64,000 nt of DNA, taken from the NCBI RefSeq assembly GCF_005239225.2, contig NC_133294.1, forward strand, positions 23,304,527 through 23,368,526. The letters run 5' to 3'. Source of the DNA: Populus alba. Lineage: Eukaryota > Streptophyta > Magnoliopsida > Malpighiales > Salicaceae. The position numbers and the translations under genes are program-made. The notes below the pieces were generated by a model that saw only the letters and a program-made list of their open reading frames with translations, did not search any database and was not told the DNA's origin. Positions 47,091 to 58,124 of this stretch are shown here, piece after piece; within the stretch, counting starts at the first letter, position 1, and every line of letters starts with the position of its first letter.

Positions 47091-49966
47091 TGTCGCGGGG
47101 GGGCCGCGATGTCGTCTGGCGACGGTGGAGGCTCTTTGTCGTGCCTCTTGTGTGAGGTGTGTTGTGTGTTGGAAAGGGTTTTGGATTTAATCACAAAATT
47201 ATGATTAATGTGAGGAGTTGCCACCTAGTATTATGGTCACTAGTAACCTATGGTCTGCGAGAGTCTGAGTAAGGAACTGGTTGTGCAAGGGGAAGACGCA
47301 TCACCCCCAGTGCACCCTACCTAAGGTAAGCTGCACTGTTGTTTGATTGCTTTTTATTGGTCTTTCTAAGGCTCAAGGTAGATATTTCTTCATGAGAGAG
47401 TCTCTACCTTATTGGGTTAAATCTTAACCGTTATAAAGTTTGAATTTTAGCATTGTATTTATTTACGCCTTGTATCTTTAATACCTGAGGGTGTACTTTA
47501 TCGTGTAATTTTACACCACACAAATATTAAAGTATACATCTGGATCCTAATAAAAAAGATTGGAAGAAGATTTTTAATATTTTGGCCAAATCCTAATGGA
47601 TGATCATAAACTGGTTATGATATCCCTTTTTTTTTTCAAAATATGAAAAAGATGCAAATTTTTTTTTTTTAATGAAAATATGCTTGGAAAATTTTTAGGA
47701 TTTGGCTGTATGCAATTAAATATATATATATTTTTATATTTTGATTTTTTTTTTGAAACATTTCGGAGGAAACCGGGTATTTTAATACTGGATTTGTATT
47801 TTACAGTGTAAATATACAACCCAATATTATGCAAAATGGATAGAAAAATATTTTAGAAAATCATAAATTTTTAAAATGATTTTTGAATTTTTTTTGGATT
47901 TTTTTATTTAAAATAATATTATAATATAATAATAATATATAATATTAAATGTGGGCTGGGCCGGACTCAGCCCATGAGGTTGGATGGGCCGAGACTAGGC
48001 CAAAATGGTCGGGCTGATCTCGGCCCATCAAAACTTTTATTTTCCTCTTTCGAACCAGCCCGGCCCATCCCAAATGTTTAACATTTTTGCAGAACGTGAA
48101 CTTACTGTTCACGTTCTGCATGCAACTAAACAGTTGTGGTCATTGCAGAGAAAAATGGAGGGTAACCTGGCAGAGGAGGAGTAGCCGCTGTCTAGATTGA
48201 TGACGGGAGGCTGGGGTGACATTGATGGAGAGCTTGGCCGCCGGAGTTACTACTGTGCAGGAAGATGAAGTTTGCAGAGGAGAGAGACACGCTGGACAGA
48301 GAAGAAAGAGAGGGTCACGGTGGCTGCTTGGTGGCCGGTTGGCTTCCTATGGTGGAGCTGGTGTTCATGGTGATGTATAGGCTAGGTTTGTTGATTATCT
48401 CACCGGAGAAGGCAGCTGTGATAGGGGTGGAGTGAGTTGCAAAAGGCTGACGAGGAAATAAAAAAAAATGGAAACAGGGGGAGGCTGGTTTTTTGCGATA
48501 TTTGGACCCGAATTTCTCCTCCCCAGGCCATCAACGGAGCCTCTATTTATAGGCGGTGGAAGAGGGTAATCTAGTCTACACCGGGGTAAAATTCCATCCA
48601 TTGATTCAGTTGGGAAGGATCCCAACCGTTGGCCCAAAGTAGGCATCCTGAGTTGTCAATTCTGCAGAAAAAGCTGCCTGAGTGGGCATGTTTAGGCCAG
48701 CGTCGGTGCCGATATGCTGTCATTCAGACTGAAAGATTTACATGGGGATGTAAAGTGACTATAGAGGATCATTTTCGTGCAAGTTTGGTTAAATTTGGTG
48801 GACGTTTGATGCATTAAATGCACCTGCAAAGTAGGCTACCGAACCAGTTTTGTCTGGGTAAAAAAAGAAGACAATGAATAGTGACCAGACGACGTGTCGT
48901 CTGGTCCCTTTTTTTTTTTTTTTTTTAAATGCAAAACGACGCCGTTTTGGACTAGATTAGGGATTTTTACTGAATTTCAATTTAGTCCTCTGTCTTTCAA
49001 TTTCTTTCAATTGAACCCCTAATTGACCCTAAACTTTTGATTTAATGCAATTAAGCCCCTGTTGAACTTCAATTGAAACCCTGAAGTTTCGCGCCTTTTA
49101 CAATATGGTCCTTGTTCTTGGAATTTGTCAATTTAACCCCTAATTGACCATTAAACTTTCAATTTCTTCAATTTAGCCCCCAGTTTTTGTCAATTAAGCC
49201 CCTAAAGTGTGGCGCCTCTTGCAGATTGGTCCCTGGATGCGAATTTTGTCAATTTAACCCCTAATTGACCCCAAAACTTCAATTTTCTTGCAATTGGGCC
49301 CGCAATTTCAATCAATTAACTTGTTAAAAATTAAATTTGGTCTTTTAAAATTTTAATCTTCTCAATTAAGCCCAAATTAAGCTCCCAAACTTAATTTTTC
49401 ACCAATTCAGCCCCAAATAAAATTAATTTGACCCATTTAAAGTAATAATTAAGTCCTTACCCTTAATTAAATCCTTTAATTGGACCTAAATTAATTTTTA
49501 AATATAATTAAAATTTAATTTGGCCCATGATTAAATCAAATTGACCTATTAAAAATTTAATTATGTTCTTGGACTTAATTTTTCACTAATTAAGCCCCAA
49601 ATAAAATTAATTTAACCCATTTAAAGTATAATTAAGTCCTTGCACTTAATTAAATCCTTTAATTGAATCAAAATTAATTCTCAAACATAATAAAAATTCA
49701 ATTTGGCCCATGATTAAATCAAATTGACCTATTAAAATTTAATTATGTTCTTGGACTTAATGTTTATGCAAATTCGTCCAATAATCATTTAATTTGACCT
49801 TGAATTTGCATTCTTTTCTCCTTTTTTGGACATAATGGGGTACAAAAAATTGCAGCTTAATTCCTTGGCCTACTTTCTCCATATTGCCAGCCTTTATTTT
49901 ATTTTTTAATTTTTATTTTGAAAAAGAAGTTATTTTTGGGGAATAACCCAGAATTGGGTTATGACA
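47091..49966 (+). mobile_element. 2.9-kb solo LTR of a third retroelement family
   Basis: It starts TGTCGCGGGG and ends GGGTTATGACA, flanked by CTTGT on both sides (47086-47090, 49967-49971); excision restores the protease reading of element B. No gag or pol domain, PBS or internal LTR boundary is present. It contains GGGCTG/GGCCCA blocks, an inverted repeat GAACGTGAACnnnnnGTTCACGTTC (48092-48118) and a 185-bp tandem duplication (49380-49760). Relatives are at 32570-35042 and 37477-37606. Confidence 0.85.
49380..49760 (+). repeat. 185-bp tandem duplication inside the solo LTR
   Basis: CCCCAAATAAAATTAATTTG starts at 49411 and again (one mismatch at the end) at 49596; flanking TTGGCCCATGATTAAATCAA is also duplicated. 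Confidence 0.85.
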
Positions 49967-50929
49967 CTTGTGATTCATCAAACAACACTCCTATATTATT
50001 TGGGAGACCATTCTTGAAAACTACCAATACAAAGATTGATTCTGGTAAGGATACTTTGTCTGTGGAGGTAGGAGATAAAAAAATTGAATTTAATTTTCAT
50101 GATGCAATGACATATCCTTATAGCAATGTTTATTCTATCACATGTTATGACCAAGTTGATAAGTGTGTGCAGCTAGTTTGTGATTTTAATAGTGAGGATG
50201 GATTAAGCATAACTTTGAGCTATGGCTATGATTTTACTAAGATAGAAGAGATGGAGAGGCATATATGTGTTCCCCAAAACGTGTATGACTCAGCATTGGC
50301 TTTGCAAGCTTTGCAAATTGTCCTCCATGATGGAGGAGTCATTTACCCCATCACGGACAATGAATGGGTGGCGCCTATCCTTTTGGTGCCTAAAAAGATT
50401 GGAATTACGTTGGAAGAAATACAAAATGATGCTTATGAGAATGCAAGGATTTACAAAGAAAAAACTAAGAGTCTCCATGGCCGAGTGATTACAAGAAAAG
50501 AGTTTAATGTTGGAGACAAAGTCCTTCTTTATCATTCGCGTTTGAAACTTTTTCTTGGAAAGTTGCGCTCTCGTTGGATTGGACCATTTGTTGTTTCTAA
50601 TGTTTTTCCTTATGGTGCAGTTGAAATTACAAGTTTAGAAACCAACAAAGTACTCAAGGTCAATGGGCATCACTTGAAACCTTTCTATGAAGGTTGGACG
50701 GTAGAACTCACCACTTTTGTGGGGTTAGCTAAGCCAATCTATGAAGAATGAGCATGCAACATGTCAAGCCAATGACTTCAAACAAAAGCGCTTACTGGGA
50801 GGCAACCCAGCACAAAAAAAAAAGATTTGCTTTCTTTTTCCCTTATCTTTTATTTTTCGCATTTTACTTTTGTCATTCTCCTATAGATCTTTTCTTTTAT
50901 TTCAACATTGAGGACAATGTTGTATTTTA

Positions 50930-51633
50930 AGTGTGGGGGTACTGTGCATATTTCAACATTGAGTATGTTTGTTTTTCTATGCATATTTGCAATGATTGTT
51001 TATCTTAATTTGCTAGAGCGGACTCTAAGTTATTATTGTGAACAATCTATTGCTTAGTTTGATATCAAAATCGGAGTTGTGGTATATAAACTTGTGAAGC
51101 AACTAAGCTTGATAATTGTAGCGGAACTACGTTATTAAACTTAGGGAGAATATTCGATCAAAGCAACACAAGCAAACAACTTGGTTGTTAAGATTAATGA
51201 ATTTATCTAGATCTTAAGGCTACCATTGGGTTAAATCATTAGTGCGGACACTGTGATTGTTTATTGGTTAGGGTTAGTTATATGACGGATCCGTTAATTA
51301 ACCAACATTAAGAAAAGATAAAAAATTCAGAATATAAGCTGGAGTTTTGTTTCAAGGATTAGTTCTGATTTCTATAGGTGGATGTGTGATTGCGACCAAG
51401 GTTTGTTCTCTTGATAATTTTTTAATTTTATTAAATTTCATTTGATAGTTTTCTGTTTTCTTTTGCTTTAGCCTAGATAACGTCCAAACTCCCCCCCCAA
51501 ATTTCATATCATCTAGCATAAAAATATGACTTGAACCTTCCTCGTGGGATCAACCCCTTGCTTACTCTATATTATCTTGTGTGTTGTTTTTGAAGCTAGG
51601 GTAATTAATTTGTGCGTCCACGACATCGCAACA
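50930..51633 (+). repeat. Polypurine tract and 3' LTR of element B
   Basis: AGTGTGGGGGTAC at 50930-50942 is the PPT. The 3' LTR follows (50943-51633, about 691 bp), ending CATCGCAACA. Compared with the 5' LTR it lacks roughly 950 bp at its beginning. Confidence 0.75.
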
Positions 51634-52307
51634 CTATTAAATAGGTTCCTTCCTATGCTAAATTTTTGAAAGATCTGTGCATTGTGAAGAGAAAACTGAA
51701 TGAGAAAAAGAAAGCCTTTTTAGCCGAACAAGTAAATGCCATTCTTCAGAATAATAATGCTTTGAAATATAAAGACCCTGGTTGTCCTACAATTTCTTGC
51801 TTTATTGGAGAACATAAAATTGAAAGAGCTTTACTTGATCTTGGAGCTAGTGTGAATTTACTTCCATATTCAGTCTTTCAAAGTCTCAATCTAGGTGAGT
51901 TAAAACCAACCTCTGTAACTCTTTTACTTGCTGATAGATCTGTAAAAGTGCCTAGAGGAATAGTTGAGGATGTGTTAGTACAAGTTGATAAATTCATTTA
52001 CATTGTAGATTTTGTTGTCTTGGATACACAACTTGTTGAAGCATGTAATTCAATTCTTATCATTTTAGGACGTCCATTTCTTGCCACTTCTAATGCATTG
52101 ATTAATTGTAGGAATGAACTGATGAAGCTATCATTTGGAAACATGACATTGGAGATGAATATTTTCAACATTTACAAGCAACCTGGAGATGATAATGATT
52201 TACAGGAAGTAGACTTTATTGAAAAATTAGTTCATGATCAATTTCAAACCACTTCCAATGAAATTGAGATTGATGAATCTGATGATTTACAAATGGTCTA
52301 CTTTTAG
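51634..52307 (+). pseudogene. Aspartic protease region of element A
   Basis: It continues element A's pol after the insertion (VPSYAKFLKDLCIVKR). Catalytic motif LLDLGASVNLLP near 51834-51870 is intact, followed by flap and ILGRPFLATSNALI. The first codons include a TAG. The frame stays open to 52307. Confidence 0.82.
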
Positions 52308-52315
52308 GAAGAATC

Positions 52316-54020
52316 AAAGGCATGTAATTGGAGACCACAAATTGAAGAATTTCCACCACGATCAATTAAGTCCATACCTTCAAGTGTTCAACCACCAAAA
52401 CCTAAATTGAAGCCGTTACCATTTAATCTCAAATACTTATTTTTGGGAGAAAATGAAACTTTTCTGGTAATAATCTCTTCCAAACTTAATGCACATCAAG
52501 AAGATAAGTTATTATAGACTCTGAAAATGCATAAAAATGCATTAGGATGGACCATAACTGACATAAAAGGAATTAGCCCTTTGATTTGCACACACAGGAT
52601 TTATTTGGAGCAAAGTGCTAAACCTTCTAGAGAAATGCAACGAAGGTTGAATCCTAATATGAAAGAAGTAGTGAAAAATGAAGTCATTAAGCTTCTAGAT
52701 AATGGAATCATTTATCCTATTTCTGACAGGAAATGGGTAAGTCCTACCCAAGTTGTACCAAAAAAGTCTAGAGTCACTGTGATAACAAATGAGAGAAATG
52801 AGTTAATTCCAACTAGGACTGTTACTAGTTGGTGCATGTGCATTGACTATAGGAAACTTAATTCAATGACTAGAAAAGATCATTTCCCTTTACCTTTCAT
52901 GGATTAAATCCTAGAAAGAGTTGCAGGTTATGAATTTTATTGTTTCCTAGATGACTATTCAGGTTACAATCAAATTGAAATTGCATTGGAAGATCAAGAG
53001 AAGACTACTTTCACATGTCCATTTGGTACTTTTACATATCGAAGGATGCCTTTTGGATTATGTAATGCACCAGCCATGTTTCAAAGATGCATGCTTAGTA
53101 TATTCAGTGATATGGTTGAATGTTTTCTTGAGATTTTTATGGATGATTTTTCTATTTTTGGTGATTCATTTGATAATTGTTTGACTAACTTAGAAAAGGT
53201 TTTGAGCAGGTGTGAAGAGAAGAATCTTGTACTGAATTGGAAAAAAATGTCACTTTATGGTAACAAATGGCATTGTACTTGGTCACATTGTTTCATCGAA
53301 AGGAATTGAGGTTGATAAATCTAAAATAGAGTTAATTGCCAACTTACCAACACCAAAATCTGTTAAAGATGTTAGATCATTCTTAGGACATGCTGGTATT
53401 TACAGAAGGTTCATCAAAGATTTTAGTGTAATATCCAAGCCTTTGAGTAACCTTCTAACAAAGAATAATATTTTTGAATGGACTGAACATTGTGAAGAAA
53501 CCTTTGTTAAACTTAAAAACTTGCTTACTTCTACTCCTATCATTCAACCTTCTGATTGGTCATTACCTTTTGAAATAATGTGTGACGCTAGTGATTATGC
53601 CGTGGGTGCTGTCTGGGACAAAGAAAAGATAAGAAACCTTATGTGATTTTCTATGCAAATAAAACTTTAAATAGTGCTCAAATGAATTACACCACCATTG
53701 AAAAACAATTACTTGCAATAGTATTTGCATGAGATAAATTCAGGTCTTATCTTATTGGCTCACCTGTTGTTGTTTTTAGTGATCATGCAGCATTGAATTA
53801 TCTTCTTTCTAAGAAAGATTCTAAGGCTAGATTGGTGCAGTGGATTTTGTTACTTCAAGAATTTGATATCACAATCAAAGACAAAAAAGGCACCGAAAAT
53901 GTTGTCGTAGATCATTTGTCAAGATTGACAACAAATTTGAAATCTGACATCACACCAATCGATGACTACTTTCCTGATGAATCTTTACTTTCCATTTCTA
54001 TGATGCCTTGGTTTTGCTAA
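52316..54020 (+). pseudogene. Reverse transcriptase and RNase H of element A, broken
   Basis: RT: GIIYPISDRKWVSPTQVVPK, CIDYRKLNSMTRKDHFPLPF, then a stop at 52905-52907, YSGYNQIEIA, FGLCNAPAMFQRCM and the catalytic box IFMDDFSIF near 53137-53163. A frameshift follows at about 53240 in an A run (copy 2 has a shorter run). RNase H: MCDASDYAVGAV, a frameshift, then QMNYTTIEKQLLAIVF, stop, [17 protein letters not shown]. Ty3-type with no chromodomain. Confidence 0.82.
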
Positions 54021-54029
54021 ATATTGTTA

Positions 54030-55320
54030 ATTTTCTTGTTTTAGGACTAGGACAACTGCCAGCTCATTGGAGTACCCAAGATAAATGAAAGTTCTTGAAC
54101 GAAGTGAAGAACTTTTATTGGGATGACCCGTATTTATTCAAATATTGTCCTAATCAAATATTTCAAAGATGCATTCTTGACAATGAGGTAAGTAGTGTCA
54201 TTAAATTTTATCATTCTGAAGCATGTGGAGGTCATTTCTCGTCAAAAAAGACAACTGTAAAAATCTTACAAAGTGGATTTTACTAGCCCACCATGTTCAA
54301 GGGCTCACATGCATTCTGCAAGACTTGTGAAAATTATCAAAAGTTGGGATCTATTTTAAAAACGTCACATGATGCCTTTAAAATCATATCTCTTGTCATT
54401 GAGATCTTTGACTGTTAGGGTATAGATTTCATGGGTCCATTTCCTCCATCATTTGGTTTCGTGTACATATTAGTCATAGTAGATTATGTTTTAAAATGGA
54501 TAGAGGCAATTACAAGTCAAAAACAATGATCACAAACAGTTGATAAAGTTTTGAAAGACATGGACAATATTTTGAGTCGATTTGGAATCCCTCGAGCCAT
54601 GATAAGTGATGGTGGAACACATTTCTGCAACAAGTCATTTGATTCTTTAATGAAGAAATATGGAATCACACATAAAGTTGCCACCCCTTATCACCCTCAG
54701 ACAAGTGGACAAGTAGAGCTTGCTAATAGGGAGATCAAACAAATCTTGGAGAAAACAGTGAACCCTAATAGGAAAGACTGGTCTTTAAGACTTAATGATG
54801 CACTTTGGGCTTATCGAACTGCTTAAAAACATCATTTAGGTATGTCACCTTATAGACGAGTCTATGCGGAAAACCTTGTCACTTGCCTGTGGAAATTGAA
54901 CATAAAGCTTATTGGGCTATTAAAGCTTTCAATTCAAACCTTGATGATGCTAGTCAGTTGTGAAAATTGCAAATAAATGAGCTTGAGGAAATAAGAAATG
55001 ATGCATATGACAATTCAAGAATTCATAAAGCAAGAATCAAAGAGTTTCATGACAAGAAAATACTGAGAAAAACATTCAATGTTGGTCAAAAAGTCTTGCT
55101 TTATAATTCTCGACTCCATTTATTTCCTGGAAAACTAAGATCAAGATGGAGCGGTCCTTTTATTGTGAAACATGTGTATCCATATGGGGCCTGTGATATT
55201 GAGAATCCAAAGAATGACAATGTTTTCAAGGTAAATGGGCATCATTTGAAAGTTTATTTTGACAATTTTTCGGTTGAAAATGACTCTATTGAAGTGAGTG
55301 ATCCTGTATATAAAGATTAA
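54030..55320 (+). pseudogene. Integrase of element A, broken
   Basis: Zinc-binding region with FYHSEACGGHFSSKKT and CKTCENYQKL (HHCC type) at about 54205-54345; core with [19 protein letters not shown] (second Asp) and [13 protein letters not shown] (Glu); stop after ALWAYRTA at 54824-54826; C terminus [20 protein letters not shown], ending PVYKD at 55320. Several stops and one frameshift interrupt it. Confidence 0.82.
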
Positions 55321-55461
55321 TTCTTTTTCTCACTTTGTTTTGTGTTTTGTTTTGTTATATCTATTGTTTTGCTAGTCTCTCTCTCACCCTAGTCAAATGG
55401 CGGATAACGGTACTCCGTGACTTAAGTCGGTTCTTTCAGTTTCCCAAATAACTGATATCTG

Positions 55462-55473
55462 TATATATTTATA
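55462..55473 (+). promoter_or_regulatory. TATA-like box upstream of the Cys-rich accessory ORF
   Basis: TATATATTTATA, 56 bp upstream of ATG 55529, followed by a CT-rich leader. The inverted copy keeps a TATATAT stretch about 65 bp before its ATG. Suggests an internal promoter for the accessory genes (inference). Confidence 0.4.
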
Positions 55474-55528
55474 CAATTCTCTGCTCTTTCTCCCTTCTTT
55501 GAATCTTTTCCCCAATTCTTATTTGAAA

Positions 55529-55934
55529 ATGGACACCACTCTTGAAAAGTTGAAAAAGTATTTTCCAACTTTGCTTCCAAATGCGATTACAAAAATTTAT
55601 CGTGCTAGGTGTGCAAGATTGAGGTTGTTAATGAATCATGGAATTCCTGAAGATATTCGCTGGCTAATTGAAGCAAAGGTCCGATTATCAGGTATGTGTA
55701 AACTGTGAAGATAAAATACAATTCATTAAGGATGACTTGAGTAAGGGGTCTTTAGATAATCTTTTATTGTCCTTTGAGACGCATCCTAGTGGAGATGTGC
55801 ATCATGCAATTCATGATTTATGGCCACAATTCCATAAAGAACATGCTCGACTTAGTCTTGGGAATCTAACTAAAAAAGACCGTGTTTGCCAGTTTATAAG
55901 AAAACTGGATGGGAAGCCTATCCTCGACCCATAG
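55529..55934 (+). pseudogene. Accessory ORF 1 of element A: small basic Cys/His protein, internally deleted
   Basis: It starts MDTTLEKLKKYF and runs through RLRLLMNHGIPEDIRWLIEA. Then about 120 bp present in the other copy (60095-60596) are missing, at about 55690, and the reading frame shifts. It resumes with NCEDKIQFIKDDLSK and ends LDGKPILDP. The deleted segment is the one carrying the basic/CxxC region, so this copy cannot make the protein. Position: 208 bp after integrase and 237 bp before the LOG-like ORF, the slot where Athila elements carry an env-like ORF. It has no signal peptide or membrane segment, so it is not env-like. Confidence 0.7.
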
Positions 55935-56098
55935 AGGGCGTTTAAGCCGTTCTTGGACGTAAAACCAAGGGAAGATGTGAGCCACAATCACAACTACCTG
56001 TACATACATGCTTTGTCAAAATAAATAAATAAAGAGAGAGAGTGTGAGACAACAGCTGGCCTACATAGGTGGTATGATTGCATTTTTAATTTCTTATC

Positions 56099-56105
56099 TA
56101 TAAAT
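56099..56105 (+). promoter_or_regulatory. TATA box upstream of the LOG-like ORF
   Basis: TATAAAT lies about 66 bp before ATG 56171, followed by a pyrimidine-rich leader (CTTCTCTTCCTTCCCTTC). The inverted copy has TATAAAA at the same place (59834-59840, minus). Conservation in both copies supports a promoter carried with the gene. Confidence 0.5.
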
Positions 56106-56170
56106 TCTTCTCTTCCTTCCCTTCATTTCTACTCAACCCATACATTCATCAAATATAGAAGTGTGTAGAA

Positions 56171-56823
56171 ATGGCAGGTTCCTCAAGTCATCACATAAGA
56201 AATATTTGTGTTTTCGGTGGATCTAGTCTTGGGAAAGAAAAAGAGTTTTTAGAATCAGCAAATCATCTTGGTCGGGTACTAGCTAAAAGAAAGATTCATT
56301 TAGTGTATGGGGGAGGCAGCTTTGGGTTAATGGGAGGTGTGTCAATGGCTGCATTTTTAGGAGGCAGTCAAGTTTTGGGGGTTGTTCCCAAAGCTTTAGC
56401 AAATGGGACATCATTGGAAAAACAATTGGAGAGGAACTACAGGTCCCCACAATGTCTGATCGACTTAACGCCATGTTTAGCCATGCTGATGCCTTCATTG
56501 CGTTACCAGGTAGTCTGGGCACATTGGAAGAGATCTTTCATATTTGTTCTTGGGCCCAACTACACATTCACCATAAACCTACAAGTTTGTTAAATGTTAA
56601 TGGTTTATATGATAATTTGTTGTCTTTTCTTCATCAAGCTGTGGAACAGGAATTTCTAACATCTTTGGCACGACTAATCATAATCTCTGTTGCTACTACT
56701 GAACAATTGATTGACCAACTACAATCTTTCATCCCTGTCATTGATCCTTGCATGAGTTGCCTAAATTGGTCAACTAAGGAAAGCCATAAAAAGCTTAGAT
56801 TAGATTTGAGCCTTCATTTGTGA
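56171..56823 (+). pseudogene. LOG-like cytokinin-activating gene carried by element A (copy 1, frameshifted)
   Basis: About 217 codons, intronless, the normal LOG length. LOG enzymes release free cytokinin bases from riboside 5'-monophosphates in the cytosol/nucleus. Seen: NICVFGGSS near residue 12 (family V/I-C-V-F-C-G-S-S), LVYGGGSFGLMG (nucleotide loop), then, after a one-base loss in the G run 56405-56407, MSDRLNAMF with the conserved Arg, DAFIALPGSLGTLEE (family PGGxGTxxE; second Gly is Ser here), WAQL, KPTSLLNVNGLYD and AVEQEFLT. The frameshift at about codon 79 is the only disabling lesion I found. Plant LOG genes usually have several introns, so this looks like capture of a spliced transcript. 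Flanked by element sequence on both sides and matched by copy 2 at 59115-59768. Confidence 0.85.
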
Positions 56824-58124
56824 AACCTTGTGTCTTTTGGTTTTATTAATAGCATATTATTTTGTTTTGTTACTTCTTATATTTGTTTAAGTGTGTTTCA
56901 GGTTTGTCATTGTTCGCTATTTCAAGTGATGTCTTCTATACTCTATCTTTCTACCTTAGGACATTAAGGACAATGTCTCGTTTTGGTTGGGGGAGAGGGT
57001 AGTAGTTAAAAAAAAAAACTAACTTACTAACTGTTTTTGCTATTATTAAAACCATTTGACAAAATTGTTATTAGGATGGCAGAGTAAGGAGTCAGTTTTA
57101 TTAACTCTTGAGACGCATCTTAGTAAGTATCCTTATTAGGATGGCAGAGTAAGGAGAAAATTTTATTGACTCTGGAGACGCATCTTAGTAAGTATCATTA
57201 CCAAGGTTTATCATAATACTTCTTGAAATATTCAGGTTTACAAACTCTTGCATTGTTATCACTTGATTCTGCTCATATACTCATTTAACAAGTATTCTTA
57301 AACCTTTATTTTCACACACACACTTTAACATATGATTATGGGTTGCACATTGGATTATTACATTATTTATGTTCTTTTGTTGAAGGTAACAACTAAGGGA
57401 AAGGGATAGTATATAATTTGCAAAAAAAAAAAAATTTGATAATATTGATGATAATAAAAACATAGATAAGTTTGGTTCGTAACCTACCTAACCTAAGCAA
57501 TTAAGCCTGAAGGGGTGTTTTAACACCTAATACCCTAAAGTCAACTGACTTGGGAGCTATTGGCCCAAAGCTTGTTACATGGGTTAAGGAGAAAAGCTTA
57601 AGGGAATCAAATATTGCATTATCTACGTATTAGTATCTGCAACCCGAGTTGCTAAGCTCGTAGGGGTGTCTCAACACCTAATGCCCTAAGACCAACTAGT
57701 CTAGGAGTCATTAGCCTAAAACTCGTTACATGGGTTAAAGATACATTTTGTTTAAGTTGTATGTGTATATAAATAAAAAAAAAGAAAAAAAAAAGAAGAA
57801 GAAAAAAGAAAAAAAAAGAAAAAGAAAAAATAATAATAATCCCAACCTAAGGAAGTTAACCTTAAACATTCGAACATAATATTGTTTTCTTCCAACAAAA
57901 GCCCCATCATCTATGTTTTCATACATTGAGCACATAAAAAGAAGGTTTATTAATATCTAGTTTAAGAAGTATGAAGCACGAATATAAATTTAATGAGAGT
58001 TTGTTTATCTGGATAGATTAATGGAAGTTGAATGATAAATGCCTTGCTTTATGGAACTTGCAAATTGTTTTTCTATTTTAACGCTTTGATTACTAGGGAC
58101 TAGTAATAAGCTGGTTGGGGGGCG
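56824..58124 (+). other. 3' non-coding region and polypurine tract of element A
   Basis: Starts with an Athila-like GGACAATGTCTCG...GGTTGGGGGAG block (56965-57000). A 65-bp duplication (57068-57197, ATTAGGATGGCAGAGTAAGG) and a diverged 151-bp repeat follow; each 151-bp unit contains the palindrome-like AGGGGTGTTTTAACACCT (57511) or AGGGGTGTCTCAACACCT (57662). A purine-rich run sits at 57771-57830. The PPT CTGGTTGGGGGGCG (58111-58124) abuts the LTR. Confidence 0.65.

Larger units (their letters stand above)
46359..50751 (+). pseudogene. Protease and fused RT/integrase remnant of element B (split by a solo LTR)
   Basis: After a linker (SAITLRSGKEPEEKR) the aspartic protease appears at about 46860-46930 with ALCDLGASISVMP; the catalytic D-[LST]GAS is intact. 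The solo LTR 47091-49966 splits it, and it resumes at 49967 with [13 protein letters not shown]. The frame then passes from the first RT block ([20 protein letters not shown]) directly into integrase C terminus ([17 protein letters not shown]...[22 protein letters not shown]) without a stop, ending at 50751. So about 2.5 kb of pol was lost in frame. Confidence 0.8.
41235..51633 (+). mobile_element. Element B: internally deleted Athila-like retrotransposon nested in element A
   Basis: Flanked by the 5-bp duplication CTATT (41230-41234 and 51634-51638); removing it rejoins element A's protease frame (LDA|K..VPSYAKFL). It has a 5' LTR, PBS, gag, a protease and a fused RT/integrase remnant. RT catalytic core, RNase H and integrase core are missing, so it is non-autonomous. 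It hosts two later insertions, the solo LTRs at 42088-43831 and 47091-49966. Confidence 0.85.

Noticed and set aside
56171..56823. Interpreting the LOG-like sequence as an ordinary host gene invaded by transposons
   Set aside because: It is intronless, flanked on both sides by element A sequence, and present at the identical position in the inverted second element copy.
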